The translations under genes and the position numbers were made by a program. Below the pieces are notes generated by a model. The model was not told the origin of the DNA and ran no database searches. It saw only the letters and a list, made by a program, of their open reading frames with translations. A stretch of 64,000 bases of DNA, taken from Desulfomonile tiedjei DSM 6799. GTDB taxonomy: Bacteria > Desulfobacterota > Desulfomonilia > Desulfomonilales > Desulfomonilaceae. Shown piece after piece: positions 37,191 to 46,049 of this stretch (its first letter is position 1; every line of letters begins with the position of its first letter). The DNA is taken from assembly GCF_000266945.1 (NCBI RefSeq), contig NC_018025.1, forward strand, positions 2,170,001 to 2,234,000, written 5' to 3'.

Positions 37191-37307
37191 GGGCCGGCGT
37201 CCCTGCCGGCCCAAAGTTTGAAGAGATTTGCGGGAACTTGAAGAACATGAGTGGATTGGCTGTGTTTTTCCTTGTGAGCTATTCATGGGCCGGCAGGGAC
37301 GCCGGCC
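37191..37307. repeat. Pair of GC-rich palindromes in inverted orientation within the set-2 operon
   Basis: GGGCCGGC-GTCCCT-GCCGGCCC at 37191-37212 and GGGCCGGC-AGGGAC-GCCGGCC at 37287-37307 are reverse complements of each other. They belong to the same palindrome family as the centres of the MITE-like repeats at 13989, 47903 and 49191. The 37044-37405 gap has no gene I trust. Confidence 0.7.
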
Positions 37308-37405
37308 GCCACCAGGAGGCCTGAGCGGCAAAGTTTTCAGCTCAGCGCCTATGCTCATTGAGAGTTTCACTACGAATCTCAAGCTCTTAGCCCTGTGGAG
37401 GTTGC

Positions 37406-37924
37406 ATGTCCAAAGACATAAAGTTTATCCTGAATGGTAATCGCATGGAAATGTCGATTGAGGAGCACTGGACGGTGCTCCACTTATTGCGGGAAGAATT
37501 GGGTTTGACAGGTACCAAAGAAGGCTGCGGCAGTGGTGAATGCGGTGCGTGTACGGTCATCGTAGATGGTCTCGCCGTAAATTCATGCCTTTATCTTGCC
37601 GTGGAACTGGAAGGCAAGGATGTCCTGAGCATTGAAGGACTCGCTTCGCCGGATGGCACGCTGCACCCATTACAGAAGTCTTTTATCGAACATGGCGGAA
37701 TTCAATGCGGATTCTGTAGTCCCGGCATGATTTTGTCCTCCAAGGCACTTCTGGACGAGAATCCTCGACCGACAGATGAAGAAATACAGCACGCGTTGGC
37801 CGGAAATCTCTGTCGCTGCACCGGATACGTGCCTATCTTTGAATCCGTGAAAGCCGTTATCCAGAAAGATTCTGAGGATATTGGGGTAGTAGTGCGAGAA
37901 GCCGGCTCTTCTTCCGACTCGTAA
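37406..37924 (+). CDS. Mo hydroxylase small subunit, two [2Fe-2S] clusters (set 2)
   Basis: The 172-residue protein has the ferredoxin-type motif CGSGECGACTV followed by the fourth Cys, then CGFCSPGM and CRCTGY for the second cluster. It passes electrons from the Mo subunit to the FAD subunit. TGGAGG lies before the ATG. The C-terminal tail of about 15 residues after the helical domain is slightly longer than in the paralogues. Confidence 0.95.
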   Translation: MSKDIKFILNGNRMEMSIEEHWTVLHLLREELGLTGTKEGCGSGECGACTVIVDGLAVNSCLYLAVELEGKDVLSIEGLASPDGTLHPLQKSFIEHGGIQCGFCSPGMILSSKALLDENPRPTDEEIQHALAGNLCRCTGYVPIFESVKAVIQKDSEDIGVVVREAGSSSDS

Positions 37925-38047
37925 CAAACGGTTCGGATACGGCCTCGTCATCAGATTATACGAGTGAAACTGTCCGGAACTCCAAGGTGCTAGAATCGTT
38001 TGCGCTTCTTGCACCGATTCGCGATCAGCAGACAGGATATGGAAACT

Positions 38048-40366
38048 ATGGAAGAGTTTACAGCGGTAGGCAAGAGAGTCCCCAAGGTGGATGCCGTGAG
38101 CAAGGCTACGGGTAGAGCTCAATACATCCAGGATGTCAAACTGCCGGGAATGCTTTATGGCAAGATTCTTTACAGCAAGTATCCTCACGCTCGTATCGTG
38201 AAAATCGACACTGAAAAGGCGAAAAGCTTGCCGGGTGTACGAGTGGTCCTGACCGGTGAAGATATTCCTGCGATTCGTATGGGTGTCTACAAAGACAATC
38301 CACCGCTGAAGGCCGGCAAAGTAAGATCCTATCGCGATGAAGTTGCTGCAGTGGCTGCCACGGACCCGGAAATTGCCGAAAAAGCAATCGATCTCATTGA
38401 GGTCACCTACGAAGCTCTTCCTGCAGTGTTCGATCCGGAAGAAGCCATGCGGCCCGATGCCCCTTTAGTCCATGAGGATCATAAGACGAATATTCTGAAA
38501 ATGCCCTGGAGTCTCCATTATGGAGACGTGGATGCAGCAAAGAGTGATGCAGCCTTCAATGTTGAAGAGCGCTTCACCACCACCTGGGTGACGCATTGCT
38601 GCATGGGCACCAGTGGGGCCATTGCGGATTTCGATCATGCGAACAATCTGACTATTCACACAAATACCCAGATTCCGTCTCTTGCCCAAAAGGATTTCCT
38701 GGAAACGTTGAAGGCACTGGGTCTCAAAAACAGTCGAGTGCGGGTGATCAAGCCGTACATCGGCGGCGGTTTCGGCAGCAAGCTGGACACCTATGCGTAC
38801 GAACACGTGGCGATTCTTCTCGCCTGGCATGCACGACGTCCGGTGAAAATAATGTTCGGTCGTGAAGAAGAGTTTGTGGCCACCTCCACGCGACAACCTA
38901 CCATCATCCACATATCCATGGGGTGCGATAAAGAGGGCAAGTTGCTCTATCGCGATATGTCCATGGTTTTGGACAACGGCGCTTACACTTCCTGGGGTGT
39001 AACTACTCCGTCAGTTATGATGATGCCCATCACTTCGCTTTATCGAGTGCCGAATGTACGCTACGTGGCGAAATGTGTGTATACTAACAACACCTATTCC
39101 CAAGCCATGCGGGGTTATGGCAATCCTCAGGCGACCTTCGCCATAGAAAGCGCCATAGACATGCTCGCAGAGGCCGCGGGTATAGATCGCATGGAATTCA
39201 GACGTATCAACTGTAATCAACCGGGTGAAGTTACACCGCAGGGATTCCGTATCACCACATGCGGACTTCCCGAGTGTATCGAGGCAGTCTTGGAAAAATT
39301 GCAGCTTGAGCGTCCAAAGGAGCCGGGGGTCGGGACCGGTGTGGCCTCCCTTATTCACGTCGGCGGTGGAGCGCGGATCTATAAGTCCGACGGCTGCGGA
39401 ACGATCATCAAAATGGACGATTACGGTAATGCGAACGTGTTCACCGGTGCTTCGGACATGGGACAGGGAGCGGATACCATATTGGCGCAGATTGTCGCGG
39501 AGCAACTGGGAATAGGCGTGGACAATGTAAATGTGATTCATCAGGATACTGATGTTTGTCCGTGGGATGTGGGCGCCCACGCGAGCCGGACGACCTTTGT
39601 TGCGGGCAACTCTGCTCTGGGCGCGGCTGCAAAGATACGAAAACGTCTTCTGGAACTGGCAGCTCAGGCCCTTGAAGCTCATGTTGATGACGTGGTTCTG
39701 AGAGAAGGCTCTGCATTTGTCAAAGGCAGCCCTGCGGTAAAAGTGCCGATCTCCAAGCTGTTGCGGAACGCTCATTTTACTCCCAACGGGGAGATGATGA
39801 TGGCGGATTATTTTTACGATCCGGCCAACGAAAACATGGGACGCGATTTTCGTGGTAATATGTCTGCAACCTATTCCTTCGGAACCCATGGCGTGCGCGT
39901 AAGAGTTGACGAAGCAACCGGTAAGGTGGAAATTCTGGACTATGTGGCCGCTCACGATGTGGGAAGGGCCATCAATCCCTTGCTGCTGGACGGCCAGGTA
40001 TATGGCGGTGTTCTTATGGGAGTTGGGTATGCCCTCACAGAACAGGTCATTCTGGACAAAGGCCGAAACATGAATCCGGATTTCCGGGACTACAAGATTC
40101 TGACCGCAAAAGATTCCATCCCGCTGACACCGGTGGTGATCGAAACCATTGATGAAGCCGGACCTTACGGCGCCAAAGGAATCGGCGAACCCGGATGCGT
40201 ACCCACTGCGCCAGCCATAGCCAATGCTATCTACGATGCTGTTGGTGTAAGAATAAAAGATCTGCCGATTACCCCCGAAAGGGTTCTTGCCGCCATAAAA
40301 AAGAAGAAAGGTATTGACTCGTGTGGGATCGACCCGTTGACCGAAAAAGAACAGCCGTGTGAATGA
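38048..40366 (+). CDS. Mo hydroxylase large, molybdopterin-binding subunit (set 2)
   Basis: The catalytic subunit has 772 residues from the ATG at 38048; that start gives MEEFTAVGKRVPK, parallel to the paralogues, with AGGA ten bases upstream. ATG 38039 and TTG 38000 are alternatives. The Mo pocket motifs are standard: TNTQ, PYIGGGFGSK, AMRGYGNPQ, DMGQGAD and YGAKGIGEPG with the catalytic Glu near residue 714. It is therefore expected to be an active hydroxylase. The C-terminal tail (GIDSCGIDPLTEKEQPCE) is an extra of about 18 residues. Substrate unknown. Confidence 0.94.
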   Translation: MEEFTAVGKRVPKVDAVSKATGRAQYIQDVKLPGMLYGKILYSKYPHARIVKIDTEKAKSLPGVRVVLTGEDIPAIRMGVYKDNPPLKAGKVRSYRDEVAAVAATDPEIAEKAIDLIEVTYEALPAVFDPEEAMRPDAPLVHEDHKTNILKMPWSLHYGDVDAAKSDAAFNVEERFTTTWVTHCCMGTSGAIADFDHANNLTIHTNTQIPSLAQKDFLETLKALGLKNSRVRVIKPYIGGGFGSKLDTYAYEHVAILLAWHARRPVKIMFGREEEFVATSTRQPTIIHISMGCDKEGKLLYRDMSMVLDNGAYTSWGVTTPSVMMMPITSLYRVPNVRYVAKCVYTNNTYSQAMRGYGNPQATFAIESAIDMLAEAAGIDRMEFRRINCNQPGEVTPQGFRITTCGLPECIEAVLEKLQLERPKEPGVGTGVASLIHVGGGARIYKSDGCGTIIKMDDYGNANVFTGASDMGQGADTILAQIVAEQLGIGVDNVNVIHQDTDVCPWDVGAHASRTTFVAGNSALGAAAKIRKRLLELAAQALEAHVDDVVLREGSAFVKGSPAVKVPISKLLRNAHFTPNGEMMMADYFYDPANENMGRDFRGNMSATYSFGTHGVRVRVDEATGKVEILDYVAAHDVGRAINPLLLDGQVYGGVLMGVGYALTEQVILDKGRNMNPDFRDYKILTAKDSIPLTPVVIETIDEAGPYGAKGIGEPGCVPTAPAIANAIYDAVGVRIKDLPITPERVLAAIKKKKGIDSCGIDPLTEKEQPCE

Positions 40367-40396
40367 TGTCCGGGCGAGACCACGAGGAGGATACAA

Positions 40397-41425
40397 GTGC
40401 GTTTACCAGCTTTTGAATATGAACGGCCGGGGAATCTTCAGGAAGCCCTGGAACTCCTCCATACCCACGGGGCGAATTGCCGAATTCTCGCGGGAGGCAC
40501 CGATCTTCTGGTTCGGATGAAACAGCGCCTGACTTCACCGACACACGTGATCAGTATCAGAGCGCTGCCGGAATTGGATTTCATCAAGGAATCGGAAGAC
40601 GTTTTTCGCATAGGAGCTGCGGTTCGGCTGTCGGATATTCTGGCATACCGGCCTATTCAAGACCGTCTGCCCGGGCTTCATGAGGCTGTGAGATCTGTGG
40701 GCGCCCCATCTATCCAGCATTTCGCAGGAACCATAGGCGGAAACTTGTGCCAGGACAATCGCTGTCAATTCTTCAATCAGTCACAATTCTTCCGTGGAGC
40801 GAGACAGGCATGCAATAAAGCTGGCGGGAAAACCTGCTTTGCCTGGGAAGGTGGTTCCGACAAGTGCCATTCGGCAAATCAGTCAGACACTGCTCCTGTC
40901 CTGGTTGCCATGAACGCTCAGGTTGTCGTTCGATCAAAGGGGAGCGAACGAGTCTTTCCACTTGCGGAGCTTTATTCCGGGGTGGGGGAGCGGCCGTTCA
41001 CCCTTTCAGACGACGAAATGCTCGTTGAAATTCAAATTCCGACTCCCGGATCGCGCACCGGAACGGCTTTCGAGAAATTGGCTTATCGATCCGCGATCGA
41101 TTACGCTGTGGTTTCCGCTGGGGCTCTCGTGCGCATCGATCGCGATCGTATAGTTCAATGCAATGTGGTCATCGGAGCGGTATCCCGGGCTCCCCTTGCA
41201 ATTTCGGCTGTTGAGAAGATCCTCTTCGACAGGACGGTTGGGGACGAACACGCGATGGATGAAGCAGGAATGGCCGCCAGAAGCGCTGCCGAGCCTTTCA
41301 TAGCAAATAACATGGCCCAGCCGACTGAATATCGGAGCCAGATGGTTTCGGTGATGGCAAAACGGGCTCTGAAAAAGGCATTGAAACGAGCGATTTCCGG
41401 GCCCGGCCTGTTGGAGGCACAATGA
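40397..41425 (+). CDS. FAD-binding subunit with extra [4Fe-4S] site, 4-hydroxybenzoyl-CoA reductase beta-like (set 3)
   Basis: The 342-residue protein has the usual AGGTDLLVRM motif, but after GGNL an insertion of about 40 residues carries Cys118, Cys123, Cys139, Cys147 and Cys157. The spacing of Cys123/139/147/157 matches the four ligands of the low-potential [4Fe-4S] cluster in HcrB of 4-hydroxybenzoyl-CoA reductase, where it lets the enzyme run in the reductive direction. The other two FAD subunits in this window lack it. It starts with GTG after GAGGAGG, and its stop overlaps the next gene by ATGA. Confidence 0.94.
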   Translation: MRLPAFEYERPGNLQEALELLHTHGANCRILAGGTDLLVRMKQRLTSPTHVISIRALPELDFIKESEDVFRIGAAVRLSDILAYRPIQDRLPGLHEAVRSVGAPSIQHFAGTIGGNLCQDNRCQFFNQSQFFRGARQACNKAGGKTCFAWEGGSDKCHSANQSDTAPVLVAMNAQVVVRSKGSERVFPLAELYSGVGERPFTLSDDEMLVEIQIPTPGSRTGTAFEKLAYRSAIDYAVVSAGALVRIDRDRIVQCNVVIGAVSRAPLAISAVEKILFDRTVGDEHAMDEAGMAARSAAEPFIANNMAQPTEYRSQMVSVMAKRALKKALKRAISGPGLLEAQ

Positions 41426-41901
41426 ACCGACTCCCTTTGGAAATAACCATTAATGGGGAACCCTATTCTTTAACCGTAGAACCGAACCGTACACTTCTGG
41501 AACTGCTGCGGGACGATCTCGACCTCACGGGTGCCAAGGAAGGCTGCGGCGAGGGAGTCTGCGGATCCTGCACAGTCCTTCTGGATGGAAACCCTGTTCG
41601 CTCTTGTCTCACTCTGGCTCTCGAGGCGAATGGATCTCACGTCACGACGGTTGAAGGACTTGCCGGAGACGGAGAATTGGATCCTCTGCAGCAATCGTTT
41701 ATCGATCACGGTGCTGTTCAGTGCGGCTTCTGCACTTCCGGTATGCTGATGACTTCCAAAGGGCTCTTGTTGAGAAAGACGCATCCGGAGAAGAAGGAAA
41801 TTCTGGCGGCACTGAGCGGACATACCTGTCGGTGCACGGGATATACCAAGATCATTGAGGCAGTTGAAGCCGTAGTGGACGGACCCAAAAAAGAGAGGTA
41901 A
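41422..41901 (+). CDS. Mo hydroxylase-type small subunit, two [2Fe-2S] clusters (set 3)
   Basis: The 159-residue protein has CGEGVCGSCTV plus a fourth Cys, then CGFCTSGM and CRCTGY. All eight ligands are present. It is translationally coupled to the FAD subunit (ATGA overlap) and is followed after five bases by the large subunit, so the three form one enzyme. Confidence 0.95.
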   Translation: MNRLPLEITINGEPYSLTVEPNRTLLELLRDDLDLTGAKEGCGEGVCGSCTVLLDGNPVRSCLTLALEANGSHVTTVEGLAGDGELDPLQQSFIDHGAVQCGFCTSGMLMTSKGLLLRKTHPEKKEILAALSGHTCRCTGYTKIIEAVEAVVDGPKKER

Positions 41902-41906
41902 AGCGG

Positions 41907-44210
41907 ATGCCGGATTACGCCTATATCGGAAAGAGCATGCCCCGGGTGGACAGCAGGGCGAAGAGCACCGGCGAAGCACTCTTCACAGCGGACCTCAAGT
42001 TGCCAAGGATGCTGATCGCAAAGATCCTCCGCAGCCCACACCCGCACGCCCGAATACTCAATATCGACACATCCGAAGCTTTGCGCATTCCGGGTGTCAA
42101 AGCTGTCGTAACAGGGGCCGACACTCTTGGAAAAAAATGGGGTGTCTTCGGCTACACGCAGGATCAGCAATTCCTGCCCACCGAGAAGGTGCGGTTCATC
42201 GGGGAAGAAGTGGCCGCCGTTGCGGCAGTGAACGAGGACGTTGCACTTGAAGCCATGGGACGTATACGGGTGGAATACGAGGTTCTGGAGCCCGTGTTCG
42301 ATCCGATGGAAGCGATCGCCCCTGGTGCCCCTCTCCTGCACGACAATTTTCCGCAAAACATAAACATCCATGTGCCCATACACGTCGGAGATGTTGAAGA
42401 GGGATTCGCCAAATCATATTACGTTCAGGAAGATACTTTTACCGCTGCGGAAGACTCGTATTTCCAGGCCGAGCCCTATGCTGTGCTGGCACGTTTCGAT
42501 ATGAACGACAACCTGGAAATCTGGATGCCCAATGCCGGACCGCATATGAAGGCAAAACCCCTCTCCAATGCATTGGGGATTCCGCTCAATAAGGTGCGGG
42601 TCCGAAAGATCACAATCGGTGGTGCATTCGGCGGACGTAGCGAGATTTCACCGGCTGACTTCATTTGCGCTCTCCTTGCCCGTAAGACTCGCAGACCGGT
42701 GAAAATCGTCTATACCCGCGAGGAGAATTCCATTTCCACTCGCCAGGGGCACGCTCTCATCACCACCATCAAAACCGGAGTAAACCGTGAAGGTCGGGTG
42801 ATCTCACGGGATGTAACCTGCTACATGGATGGCGGCGCGTACAGTTCCACAGGGCCGATTGCCACGAGTGTGCCATTCTTGTGCATGGAACAGGCCTATA
42901 AGATGGAGCACGTGCGCTATAACGGCTATCGCATCTATACGAACAAGCCGCCTCGAGGCATGATTCGGATTCACGGCAGAGCGTTCGCTTGCGGGGTGGA
43001 CACCCAGTTGGACATGATTGGAGAACACCTCGGGATCGATCCGATTCGCATGCGCATGATCAACGCGAGAGAACCTGGCGAATATACGAACACAGGATCC
43101 TACGTTGCAAGCTGTGCGATGCAGGAAACCGTTGTCAAGGCGACCGAGCGAGCCAACTGGAAAGAGAAATACGGCAAGCTGCCACCGTTCCAGGGGATCG
43201 GCATCGGATGCAATTCCGTGCAGACCGGATTTCCCATGGGAATCCGCGGCGGTTCGGAAGCAATAATCAAGTTCAACGAAGATGGAGGCGCTACGGTCAT
43301 TTCCGGAGTAGTCGATAACGGTCAGGGCAACGACCACATGCTGGTACAGATCGCAGCGGAGGAACTGGGCATCCGTCCGGAGGACGTGCAACTGGTCACG
43401 GCTGATACAGAGGTCACCCCATCCGATCCTGGGGCGTATTCGCAGGTTTCCACGTTCATCGGAGGCCATGCGGTCAAGAATGCAGCCGCGAAGGTTCGCG
43501 AACAGCTCTTTGAAACCGCGTCCCATCTTTTGGAAGCAGATCCTGCCGACCTGGTGGCACGGGATCGTCAGATTTACGTAAAGGGTTGTCCCGAAGCAGG
43601 CATTCCTCTGAAGAAAGTGATACGAAAAATTCTTGCCAGCGGCAAAGCTGTCAGCGGAGAAGGGGACTACTGGCCGAAAGTGGACCCGAAACGAGAATGG
43701 ATCAGCAATCCTCACGGTCAGATGTGCGGTGCGTTTTCCTTTGGGACCACGGTTGCTGAAGTGGAGGTCGATCCGGAAACTGGACAGGTCCGGGTGCTTG
43801 AAGTGACGGTGGCACAGGATGTCGGATTTGCGTTGAACCCGCTGGTGCTGGAAGGTCAATTCCAAGGGTCCGTCGCAATGGGTGGTCAGGGCGGCATCCT
43901 GACAGAGGGTCACACCTGGGACGGAGGATTCACGATGAATCCGACTCAGCTTGAGTACAAAGTTCCTCTGGCCTGCGACATGCCCAAAATCAACTCAATC
44001 ATAGTGGAATCCAACGATCCGGAAGGCCCGTACGGAGCCAAGGAATCGGGCATGTCCATTGCCATGTCGGCTGCACAGGCGTACGCTGCAGCGATCAGCA
44101 ATGCAATCGGAGTGTACATGACCGATCTGCCCATCACACCAGACAAGATTCTCAAAGCGATACAGGATAAAAAGAGAAACGAGGAGGCGCCGACTGACGA
44201 GGCCCACTGA
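41907..44210 (+). CDS. Divergent molybdopterin-binding large subunit with altered active site (set 3)
   Basis: This 767-residue protein is clearly of the xanthine dehydrogenase large-subunit family (VRFIGEEVAAVAAV, PLACDMPKINSI, TDLPITPDKIL), but its Mo pocket is unusual. The Gln that normally follows ST (bovine Gln767) is Ala210 in MPNAG; GGGFG is GGAFG (238-242); the RGFG loop is RIHG (354-357); and the catalytic Glu of GAKxxGE is Met716 in GAKESGMS. It is paired with an FAD subunit of the 4-hydroxybenzoyl-CoA reductase type. Either it binds cofactor and performs different chemistry, or it is a degenerate copy. The gene has no frameshift and a good ribosome site (GAGAGG). Confidence 0.92.
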   Translation: MPDYAYIGKSMPRVDSRAKSTGEALFTADLKLPRMLIAKILRSPHPHARILNIDTSEALRIPGVKAVVTGADTLGKKWGVFGYTQDQQFLPTEKVRFIGEEVAAVAAVNEDVALEAMGRIRVEYEVLEPVFDPMEAIAPGAPLLHDNFPQNINIHVPIHVGDVEEGFAKSYYVQEDTFTAAEDSYFQAEPYAVLARFDMNDNLEIWMPNAGPHMKAKPLSNALGIPLNKVRVRKITIGGAFGGRSEISPADFICALLARKTRRPVKIVYTREENSISTRQGHALITTIKTGVNREGRVISRDVTCYMDGGAYSSTGPIATSVPFLCMEQAYKMEHVRYNGYRIYTNKPPRGMIRIHGRAFACGVDTQLDMIGEHLGIDPIRMRMINAREPGEYTNTGSYVASCAMQETVVKATERANWKEKYGKLPPFQGIGIGCNSVQTGFPMGIRGGSEAIIKFNEDGGATVISGVVDNGQGNDHMLVQIAAEELGIRPEDVQLVTADTEVTPSDPGAYSQVSTFIGGHAVKNAAAKVREQLFETASHLLEADPADLVARDRQIYVKGCPEAGIPLKKVIRKILASGKAVSGEGDYWPKVDPKREWISNPHGQMCGAFSFGTTVAEVEVDPETGQVRVLEVTVAQDVGFALNPLVLEGQFQGSVAMGGQGGILTEGHTWDGGFTMNPTQLEYKVPLACDMPKINSIIVESNDPEGPYGAKESGMSIAMSAAQAYAAAISNAIGVYMTDLPITPDKILKAIQDKKRNEEAPTDEAH

Positions 44211-44326
44211 TACATAACGTACATTGATCTTACTGGCGTAATTATGAGCTTTGTAGGCTCATTCACCTTCGAGGATCGAGGCTATTTGGACAAATTCAGT
44301 TCGAAACAAGAGCAAGGAGGTTCGTG

Positions 44327-45364
44327 ATGAAGCACAGCAGGTTCTTCTGGATCCTTTCCGTCGCACTATTCTCGGTGATGACGATCGGTGGGTCTTCCCC
44401 GGTCACCCCTGCGGCGGCTGATACGGTAGCTTTGACCTACGCCAATTTTCCTCCCGCGACCACATTCCCGTGCATCCAAATGGAACGCTGGGTGAAAGAA
44501 GTCGAAAAGCGTACGAATGGAAAGGTGAAGGTAAAGACCTTTCCGGGCGGAACCCTCCTCGAGGCCAAGAGCATGTACGATGGCGTCGTCGCTGGTGGCG
44601 CTGACATCGGATGCCTTGCCACTGCGTATCAGCCCGGACGGTTCAAGGAACTGGAAGTAATGGACCTCCCCATCGGGTTTCCCAATGCGAAAGTCGCCAG
44701 CTTGGTCATGTGGGACCTGTTCGAGAAATACAATCCTCAATCCTTGAAGGATGTCAAAGTCCTGACGCTGTTCACCTGCGCGACCGCTCAAATACTAGCA
44801 AATAAAGCTATTCATAACCTGGAGGAACTGAATGACGTTAAGCTGAGAGCCGCCGGGACCGGAGTTGAATGGATGAAGCTCCTGGGAGCCGCACCGGTAG
44901 GTATGCCTCAGTCGGATGTTCCTGAAGCACTTCAGAAGGGAGTGGTTCACGGGAACGTGACGTCCATGGACGTGCTCAAGGATATGAAATACGCTGAATA
45001 TTGCCCGTTCGTCACTCTCAGCGATTTGTGGGTGGTGCCTTTCGCCGTTGTAATGAACAAGAGAAAGTGGGAATCCCTGCCTGCTGACGTGAAGAAGGTT
45101 TTCGACGATTTGAGAAAAGAACAGGCCCTTTGGACCGGAAAGTACGTCGACGATCATGCCAATGAAGCAATGGAGTGGTCCAAGAAAGAATACAAAGTAG
45201 AATTCATCCCGCTTTCGGCAGATGAGAGAGCGAAATGGATGGCCAAAGTCGCTCCACTCGTCGACAGCTATATCAAGAAGATGGATGAAGCGAAGCTTCC
45301 AGGCAAACAAATCGTTGAGGATGCAAAGGCTTTGACCGAGAAATACAGCAAGGAATACAAGTAA
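44327..45364 (+). CDS. dctP: TRAP transporter solute-binding protein (DctP family)
   Basis: The 345-residue periplasmic binding protein has a signal peptide of about 30 residues (MKHSRFFWILSVALFSVM ... PAAADT). Then come LTYANFPPATTFPC, GKVKVKTFPGGTLLEAKSMYDGVVAGGADIG and KLRAAGTG, in which the conserved Arg binds the carboxylate of the ligand. It captures an organic acid for the DctQM permease. The ATG at 44327 is six bases from AAGGAGG; a GTG directly before it is less likely. The hairpin after it probably keeps expression of this gene above that of the permease genes. Confidence 0.95.
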   Translation: MKHSRFFWILSVALFSVMTIGGSSPVTPAAADTVALTYANFPPATTFPCIQMERWVKEVEKRTNGKVKVKTFPGGTLLEAKSMYDGVVAGGADIGCLATAYQPGRFKELEVMDLPIGFPNAKVASLVMWDLFEKYNPQSLKDVKVLTLFTCATAQILANKAIHNLEELNDVKLRAAGTGVEWMKLLGAAPVGMPQSDVPEALQKGVVHGNVTSMDVLKDMKYAEYCPFVTLSDLWVVPFAVVMNKRKWESLPADVKKVFDDLRKEQALWTGKYVDDHANEAMEWSKKEYKVEFIPLSADERAKWMAKVAPLVDSYIKKMDEAKLPGKQIVEDAKALTEKYSKEYK

Positions 45365-45392
45365 TCGGTCGCATAACGATCTCGTCTTAAGC

Positions 45393-45428
45393 AGCAGCAG
45401 AAGATGTTTGCCTTCTTCTTCTGCTGCT
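45393..45428 (+). terminator. Intercistronic hairpin between dctP and dctQ
   Basis: AGCAGCAGAAGA pairs with TCTTCTGCTGCT (12 bp) around a 12-base loop. There is no T-tract, so it likely protects the upstream mRNA or partly attenuates read-through, as is common after binding-protein genes. Confidence 0.6.
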
Positions 45429-45557
45429 ATCCGATTTCTCCAGAGATGTTGGTTCGTGGCAGACGTTGATTCAGATTGATATCTGTATAAAGAGAGGTTT
45501 GTACGCACGCCACTTTACAGGTGTGGTCTCTGTACCGGCCGTGTTCTTGGAGGATTT

Positions 45558-46049
45558 ATGGGACTCTTGAAGAAAATCAATGAATGGCTCAGTGACGTTT
45601 TTGTCTGGATCGGCGGAATCGCACTCGTTGTCATGACAGCCGTTTCCTGCATAAACATGGGACTGCGCATGATGGGATTTCCGATGGCAGGAATTTACGA
45701 TCTCGTGTGCTACCTGGGTGCTCTCGTTGCCGCGTTGCCTCTTGCCTACACGCAGCTCAAGAAAGGGCATGTTGCCGTTGACATTATCAGCCTTCTTTTG
45801 CCTGCAACAGTGAGAAAAATCGGAATTGGCATTAGTTATGTGCTTGGCATGGCGTTTTTTGGCGCTGCTGCATGGAAAGTCGGCAGTTTGGCCGGCATTT
45901 TGAGAGCATCGGGTGAGGTTTCTGAAACACTGAAAATGCCTTTCTGGCCTTTTACTTATGCAGTTGCCGCGTCTTGCGCACTCATGGTGTTCTGTCTTCT
46001 TCTCGATGTGCTTACAATGTTCGAGTCTTCCCAAGGTGGTGAAAAATGA
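45558..46049 (+). CDS. dctQ: TRAP transporter small permease (DctQ family)
   Basis: The 163-residue membrane protein has four predicted spans, beginning with VFVWIGGIALVVMTAVSC and ending with MVFCLLLDVLTMF. It is the small integral subunit that pairs with the large permease. LGGAGG lies upstream (TTGGAGG before the ATG). The stop overlaps the dctM start by ATGA. Confidence 0.93.
   Translation: MGLLKKINEWLSDVFVWIGGIALVVMTAVSCINMGLRMMGFPMAGIYDLVCYLGALVAALPLAYTQLKKGHVAVDIISLLLPATVRKIGIGISYVLGMAFFGAAAWKVGSLAGILRASGEVSETLKMPFWPFTYAVAASCALMVFCLLLDVLTMFESSQGGEK

Noticed and set aside
39011-40396. Minus-strand frame of 461 codons opposite the set-2 Mo subunit
   Set aside because: Same reason: the opposite strand carries all family motifs, and the frame is a by-product of codon usage.
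40397-44210. Calling set 3 a genuine 4-hydroxybenzoyl-CoA reductase (hcrBCA)
   Set aside because: The FAD subunit fits, but the catalytic subunit lacks the catalytic Glu and other pocket residues, so the name would overstate the evidence.
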